Positions 60,371 through 64,000 of a stretch of DNA of 64,000 nucleotides are shown here, one piece after another. The stretch is from Muribaculaceae bacterium (GTDB taxonomy: Bacteria > Bacteroidota > Bacteroidia > Bacteroidales > Muribaculaceae). The stretch covers positions 62,001 to 126,000 of the forward strand of contig JAFQAS010000065.1 in assembly GCA_017399915.1 (NCBI GenBank), written 5' to 3'. The notes under the pieces were generated by a model. It was not told the origin of the DNA, did no database searches, and saw only the letters and a list, made by a program, of their open reading frames with translations. The first letter of the stretch is position 1. Every line of letters starts with the position of its first letter. Position numbers and translations under genes: made by a program.

Positions 60371-62158
60371 CTATTTCTTGCGTCGCGGACCTTTCTTCCC
60401 GCCACGACCTTTGCGTTTAAATTGGTCGAAATTTTCACCTTTATCAACCTCATCGCCTGCCGCTTTTTTGCGATTGCGACGAGCCGATGCACGAGCATAA
60501 TCACGCTCGGGGTCGGCTATCTCGGTAAACACTCGTTTACCCAGGAAGTCACTCCCCTTAAGCGATGCTACCACACGCTTTGCATCACCCTTCTTCACAT
60601 CAAAGAGCGAATAACCCGGCAATAGGTCGATACGGCCTACCTCTACACGTGCACCGGGCACCCATTTATTTATTATCTCAATGAGATTACCGGCATAAAA
60701 GCCGTCGGCCTTTCCGAGATTGATATACACACGAGCCATTCCTTTTTCGGCAGTGCGACGATCTTTCTCCTTGTCGGTGCGTGGTTTGTTCTCCCCTTTT
60801 TCTTTTTTTTCTTTATTAGGTTTCTTATCCTCTACAACCTCGATGACAGGGGCATTTTTGTAGTATTCGAGCAAGCGGTTAAATTCAAGCGAAAGCACTC
60901 GTTTCAACAAATCTTCACCCGACAACCAACCCAATTTACGGCTCACTCCGGTGAAATATTTATCGATTTGCTCATCGTTCACCTCCACGTGTTCCAATCG
61001 GTGTGCGAGATTATACAATTGTTTCTCTATGATATGTTCGGCCGAGGGCACCTCTTTGCGCTCAAATTTCTTGCCTATAATCTTCTCTATATCGCGAATC
61101 TTCCCTTTTTCGCGTGAATGGACAATCGACACCGACACACCGGTTTTTCCGGCACGGCCCGTACGCCCCGAACGGTGGGTATATACAGCCGTATCATCGG
61201 GCAATCCGTAGTTTATTACATGGGTGAGGTCATCGACATCAAGTCCGCGTGCCGCCACATCGGTAGCCACAAGTATCGATATCACACGATCGCGAAACTT
61301 CTTCATCGTCAAGTCGCGTTGTTGTTGCGACAAATCGCCATGAAGAGCATCGGCATTATAACCGTCCTGAATAAGTTTGTCGGCTATCTCTTGAGTGTCG
61401 CGACGTGTGCGACAGAATATTATGACATATATGCTGGGATTATTGTCGGCAATGCGCTTGAGTGCGAGATATTTATCGCGGGCATGCACCATGTAATATA
61501 TATGATTCACATTGGCGGCTCCTTCGTTGCGTTGTCCCACAACAAATTCCACCGGATTGTGCATATATGTCTTTGCTATCTTATCAATTTCGGGAGGCAT
61601 AGTAGCCGAGAACATCAACATTTTGCGTTGCTCAGGCACATGCGACAACACCTCATTGATTGAGTCTAGGAATCCCATATTAAGCATTTCATCGGCCTCA
61701 TCAAGAATCACAGTGTGCACATTTGCCAATCGTGCCACACCTCGTTTTATCAAGTCGAGCAATCGACCCGGTGTAGCCACAATCACCTGCACACCTTTGC
61801 GCAATGAGCGTATCTGACTCTCTATGCTCGAACCGCCATATACCGGCAACACATTCACCTCGGGCAGATATTTTGAGAAATCGGCTAAATCACCTGCAAT
61901 TTGTAGACATAGTTCACGAGTGGGCGAAAGAATCACCGCCTGCGGTTCTCGCAATGATGCATCAATGCGTTGCAACACCGGCAATCCAAACGCGGCAGTC
62001 TTCCCTGTCCCCGTCTGGGCCAATGCCACCACATCATTATCTTCATTCAATAAGTGAGGAATCACTTTTGCCTGCACAGGCATAGGCATCTCAAAGCCCA
62101 TTTCACTAATGGCAAGCAACAACTCATCACTCACCCCCAATTCTTCAAATGTTTTCAT
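60371..62158 (-). CDS. deaD: DEAD-box RNA helicase (DeaD/CsdA-like)
   Basis: A 595-residue helicase with Q motif, Walker A AQTGTGKTAAFG near 45-56, the LDEADEMLNMGF box near 152, the SATMPPE motif and the HRSGRTGRAGKTG motif. After the helicase core come a dimer-like segment, a Lys/Glu linker (about 435-470), a DbpA-type RNA-binding domain (about 472-545) and a basic tail ending GGKKGPRRKK. It unwinds RNA in ribosome assembly and cold adaptation. The ATG lies 4 bases after a TATCTTTG box, so the mRNA may have no leader. Confidence 0.95.
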   Translation of the reverse strand: MKTFEELGVSDELLLAISEMGFEMPMPVQAKVIPHLLNEDNDVVALAQTGTGKTAAFGLPVLQRIDASLREPQAVILSPTRELCLQIAGDLADFSKYLPEVNVLPVYGGSSIESQIRSLRKGVQVIVATPGRLLDLIKRGVARLANVHTVILDEADEMLNMGFLDSINEVLSHVPEQRKMLMFSATMPPEIDKIAKTYMHNPVEFVVGQRNEGAANVNHIYYMVHARDKYLALKRIADNNPSIYVIIFCRTRRDTQEIADKLIQDGYNADALHGDLSQQQRDLTMKKFRDRVISILVATDVAARGLDVDDLTHVINYGLPDDTAVYTHRSGRTGRAGKTGVSVSIVHSREKGKIRDIEKIIGKKFERKEVPSAEHIIEKQLYNLAHRLEHVEVNDEQIDKYFTGVSRKLGWLSGEDLLKRVLSLEFNRLLEYYKNAPVIEVVEDKKPNKEKKEKGENKPRTDKEKDRRTAEKGMARVYINLGKADGFYAGNLIEIINKWVPGARVEVGRIDLLPGYSLFDVKKGDAKRVVASLKGSDFLGKRVFTEIADPERDYARASARRNRKKAAGDEVDKGENFDQFKRKGRGGKKGPRRKK

Positions 62159-62162
62159 ACTA

Positions 62163-62170
62163 CAAAGATA
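62163..62170 (-). promoter_or_regulatory. -7 box of deaD, adjoining the start codon
   Basis: TATCTTTG on the - strand ends 4 bases before the ATG at 62158. CAAA/CAA triplets occur 14 and 23 bases further up, but not at 19-20. If used, it would produce a leaderless mRNA. Confidence 0.5.
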
Positions 62171-62210
62171 GCTCTTTCAGTTCACAATTAACACAAATAG
62201 GCTTTGATGT

Positions 62211-63587
62211 TTAATCTCTATTATATTCTTCCTTTTCTTCACATAGATATCCATCAAACACTCCGGGCAACTTCATATATGGGCGCAAGCATGCTACTTT
62301 TTGCTCCTCTTCGGGAATCAACTTAAGGGCATGAATCTCATTAAAAAGTCGTATCAACGAACGGCCTATCGCCCATGACAAATTAACAGGCACTGCGTTC
62401 CCAATCTGTCTATATTTTGACGATAGAGAGCCACAAAACACCCATTCATCAGGAAATGTTTGAATGCGTGCATATTCCCTGACTGTCAATGGTCTTGTTT
62501 CCCATGGGTGGCATCGCTCAGTTTGTTTCTGGGCAGGAGCACATGTCAATGTCAGACTTGGTTCGTCCATTGAAAGGCGACGAGCCATTCCTGTCTTACC
62601 CCCTCCAAGGTTATAACTTCCTCGCATATAGTCACGCGCCACATCATCAGGCAAATCTCTCCAATCGCCCCCTTCCGGCACTAACTCCATTACCTGTTTT
62701 TTTGATTGGGGATATAGCTGGCCTTCTGATTTTGGCACATTTGTATCATACAACCCTCCAGGGAAAAAAGCATCACGAAGCGTGCGCATTTCATTGCACA
62801 CCGAAGGCCATTTGAATGACACAAATGGCGCTATATCATTGCGTATTGCAATCAGGATCAATCGTTCTCGTTTTTGTGGCACATCATATTGCAATGCCCT
62901 CAACACACGCGGTTCTACTAAGGTATATCCAAGCTCTGCAATAACATTCTTTATCGTCGCCATTGTGCGACCGCCATCATGTTCCAACAGCCCTTTCACA
63001 TTTTCCCCCATGAAAACTTTAGGGCAAACTTCTTTTACCGCACGAGCCAATTCAAAAAACAAAGTTCCACGAGTTTCCTCAAACCCCAGACGTTTTCCCG
63101 CATATGAAAATGCTTGACAAGGGAATCCCCCCGACAGAAAGTCAACTTTATTTCGATAAGGAGTAAAATCAAGTTCATGAATATCCCCCTCTACCACATT
63201 CCATGAAGGACGATTTTGTCTTAATGTATCACACGCGTCATGGTCAAACTCATTTAACAGCACATTATGAAACCCTGCTTTTTCCAAACCTAAAGCAAGT
63301 CCACCTCCTCCCGCAAAAAGTTCTATAGATGTAAAATCACGTGATGGGACAACCTCCTTTTCCTCTATCCAACTTGAGGTCATCATAGCCTGTATTGCTG
63401 GTAATTCTTGCAGTTTTGACACTTCAAAGTATTTCTTGCCATCACTGCCAATTTCCACTTTAAAGCGTCCTTTTGCCACCCATTTTTCAATAGTGGCACG
63501 TGATACGCCTAATAGGTCGGCAAGATTATTAAAAGATATTATTTCCACCACACTATTTTTGAGTGTTATACATTTCAAAGCCTTCAT
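62211..63587 (-). CDS. DNA cytosine-5 methyltransferase with N-terminal helix-turn-helix
   Basis: A 458-residue methylase. Residues about 18-65 form a MerR/excisionase-like helix-turn-helix (FNNLADLLGVSRATIEKWVAKGR, split). The C5-methylase follows: motif I ELFAGGGGLALGLE near 89-102, catalytic PCQ with Cys157, ENV at 195-197, motif VIII (KRERLILIAIR) and motif X (IGNAVPVN). The target region with YNLGGGKTGMARRL and TCAPAQKQTERCHP resembles Sau96I/Eco47II-type methylases (GGNCC or GGWCC). It protects DNA from the endonuclease of the overlapping upstream gene. The ATG used overlaps that gene by 35 bases; GTG codons at about 63551 and 63548 are alternatives. Confidence 0.92.
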   Translation of the reverse strand: MKALKCITLKNSVVEIISFNNLADLLGVSRATIEKWVAKGRFKVEIGSDGKKYFEVSKLQELPAIQAMMTSSWIEEKEVVPSRDFTSIELFAGGGGLALGLEKAGFHNVLLNEFDHDACDTLRQNRPSWNVVEGDIHELDFTPYRNKVDFLSGGFPCQAFSYAGKRLGFEETRGTLFFELARAVKEVCPKVFMGENVKGLLEHDGGRTMATIKNVIAELGYTLVEPRVLRALQYDVPQKRERLILIAIRNDIAPFVSFKWPSVCNEMRTLRDAFFPGGLYDTNVPKSEGQLYPQSKKQVMELVPEGGDWRDLPDDVARDYMRGSYNLGGGKTGMARRLSMDEPSLTLTCAPAQKQTERCHPWETRPLTVREYARIQTFPDEWVFCGSLSSKYRQIGNAVPVNLSWAIGRSLIRLFNEIHALKLIPEEEQKVACLRPYMKLPGVFDGYLCEEKEEYNRD

Positions 63588-64000
63588 ATGTTGAGAACGC
63601 CAACAAGAATAAGCTCAATTGAAGGTCTCCATTCTTTGATTGAAGTTCTTCATATACCGTATTCTTCAAGGTAAACTCGTCGTTCTCATTTATTACATCT
63701 TCTATAATCGTTGGCAATACCATACACAATTTGTAAAACGCCAACTTGTCACCAAATACCAATTCATAGAATTTATCCATTGACATGCGTCTTATTTTCT
63801 TATGAGAACGAGATTGGCCATCTAATGAGATTTTCCACACATCATCTTTCGATTTAGAAGAAATAGCTTCGACTAAATAACATGTCGCCTCATCATCTTC
63901 AAGAAGTTTTGCTTGCATTTTCATATAGGTCTTTTGTGATGAAGCTGAATTCATTGTATTATGTTTGTTCTTCATCTCCACATAGATATGCAATAAATTA
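63553..64000 (-). CDS. Eco47II/Sau96I-type restriction endonuclease, 5' end outside the window
   Basis: The frame is open past the right edge, so only the C-terminal 149 codons are present. VEMKNKHNTMN near the front looks like the E-x-K catalytic core of this family. SQKTYMKMQAKLLEDDEATCY, SHKKIRRMSMDKFYEL and the end YEGFEMYNTQK also fit. It would cut GGNCC or GGWCC in unmodified DNA. The stop lies inside the methylase gene, so the two are coupled. I recognise the family from the motif text; no search was done. Confidence 0.8.
   Translation of the reverse strand, partial: NLLHIYVEMKNKHNTMNSASSQKTYMKMQAKLLEDDEATCYLVEAISSKSKDDVWKISLDGQSRSHKKIRRMSMDKFYELVFGDKLAFYKLCMVLPTIIEDVINENDEFTLKNTVYEELQSKNGDLQLSLFLLAFSTYEGFEMYNTQK

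Noticed and set aside
61118..61663. 181-codon frame antisense to deaD
   Set aside because: Fully inside a well-supported helicase gene, with no recognisable protein features.
1..64000. tRNA, rRNA, CRISPR arrays, insertion sequences, prophage
   Set aside because: Gaps between genes were read for tRNA T-loops, regular spaced repeats, transposase or integrase motifs; none was found.

Overview
The window reads as chromosome of an anaerobic, fermenting member of the Bacteroidales. A Muribaculaceae-like (S24-7) lineage is my best guess, but this is inference from gene content without a tree. Three things point there. Many genes are preceded by the Bacteroidetes promoter pattern, a TTG/TTTG about 19-20 bases before TAnnTTTG. 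The metabolic genes are those of a succinate-producing anaerobe (a three-subunit fumarate reductase and a single-chain pyruvate:ferredoxin oxidoreductase). The surface proteins are typical of the group: lipoproteins with fimbrillin-like domains, a DUF3575 protein, and a probable type IX secretion tail.

Layout. 1-5.4 kb: an envelope block on the + strand (TPR protein cut by the window edge, DUF4292 lipoprotein, EnvC-like LytM protein, polysaccharide flippase), meeting dgt tail to tail. 7-12 kb: greA with a terminator-like leader, a HIT protein, and nifJ on the - strand. 12-14.5 kb: a candidate small RNA, then a B3/4-domain protein, a YrdC/Sua5 protein and a FemAB/GNAT-like protein. 14.6-19.3 kb: a surface-fibre operon (DUF3575 protein, fimbrillin-like lipoprotein, large fimbrillin plus beta-helix lipoprotein). 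19.5-27 kb: metH, the xanthine salvage pair xpt-pbuX, ribonuclease Z and tadA. 27-34 kb: a repeat-bearing glucosaminidase and the fumarate reductase operon. 34-42 kb: a GH20 hexosaminidase, a low-molecular-weight phosphatase, a zinc-ribbon membrane protein and lpxB, then a small accessory island (59-residue membrane protein and a HigBA toxin-antitoxin pair) bounded by a second, truncated copy of the lpxB 5' end, then hflX. 42-48 kb: a DUF4954 beta-helix protein and the DUF177-rpmF-fabH-era-der block. 48-54 kb: a C69 dipeptidase, an AddA-type helicase-nuclease, a SUI1 protein and a lipoprotein. 54-62 kb: a long-chain acyl-CoA ligase, an alpha/beta hydrolase, xseB, xseA and a DEAD-box helicase. 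62-64 kb: a restriction-modification pair whose endonuclease gene runs off the right edge.

How the parts fit. Much of the window is core informational and metabolic DNA: ribosome GTPases (Der, Era, HflX), tRNA editing and maturation, fatty acid and lipid A synthesis, nucleotide pools and DNA repair. The accessory material is concentrated in four places: the fimbrillin-like operon, the toxin-antitoxin island beside lpxB, the low-complexity insertions inside metH, and the restriction-modification system at the right edge. nifJ, the frd operon and the large fimbrillin-like gene share a strikingly uniform codon choice (GCT, ACT, GTT, GAA), which suggests all three are expressed at high level.

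No tRNA, rRNA, CRISPR array, insertion sequence or prophage was recognised. Promoters were judged by eye against the TAnnTTTG pattern, and start sites inferred from them are approximate. Four start codons were moved from the longest open frame on promoter or signal-peptide grounds (metH, the DUF177 gene, the glucosaminidase, the B3/4 gene).
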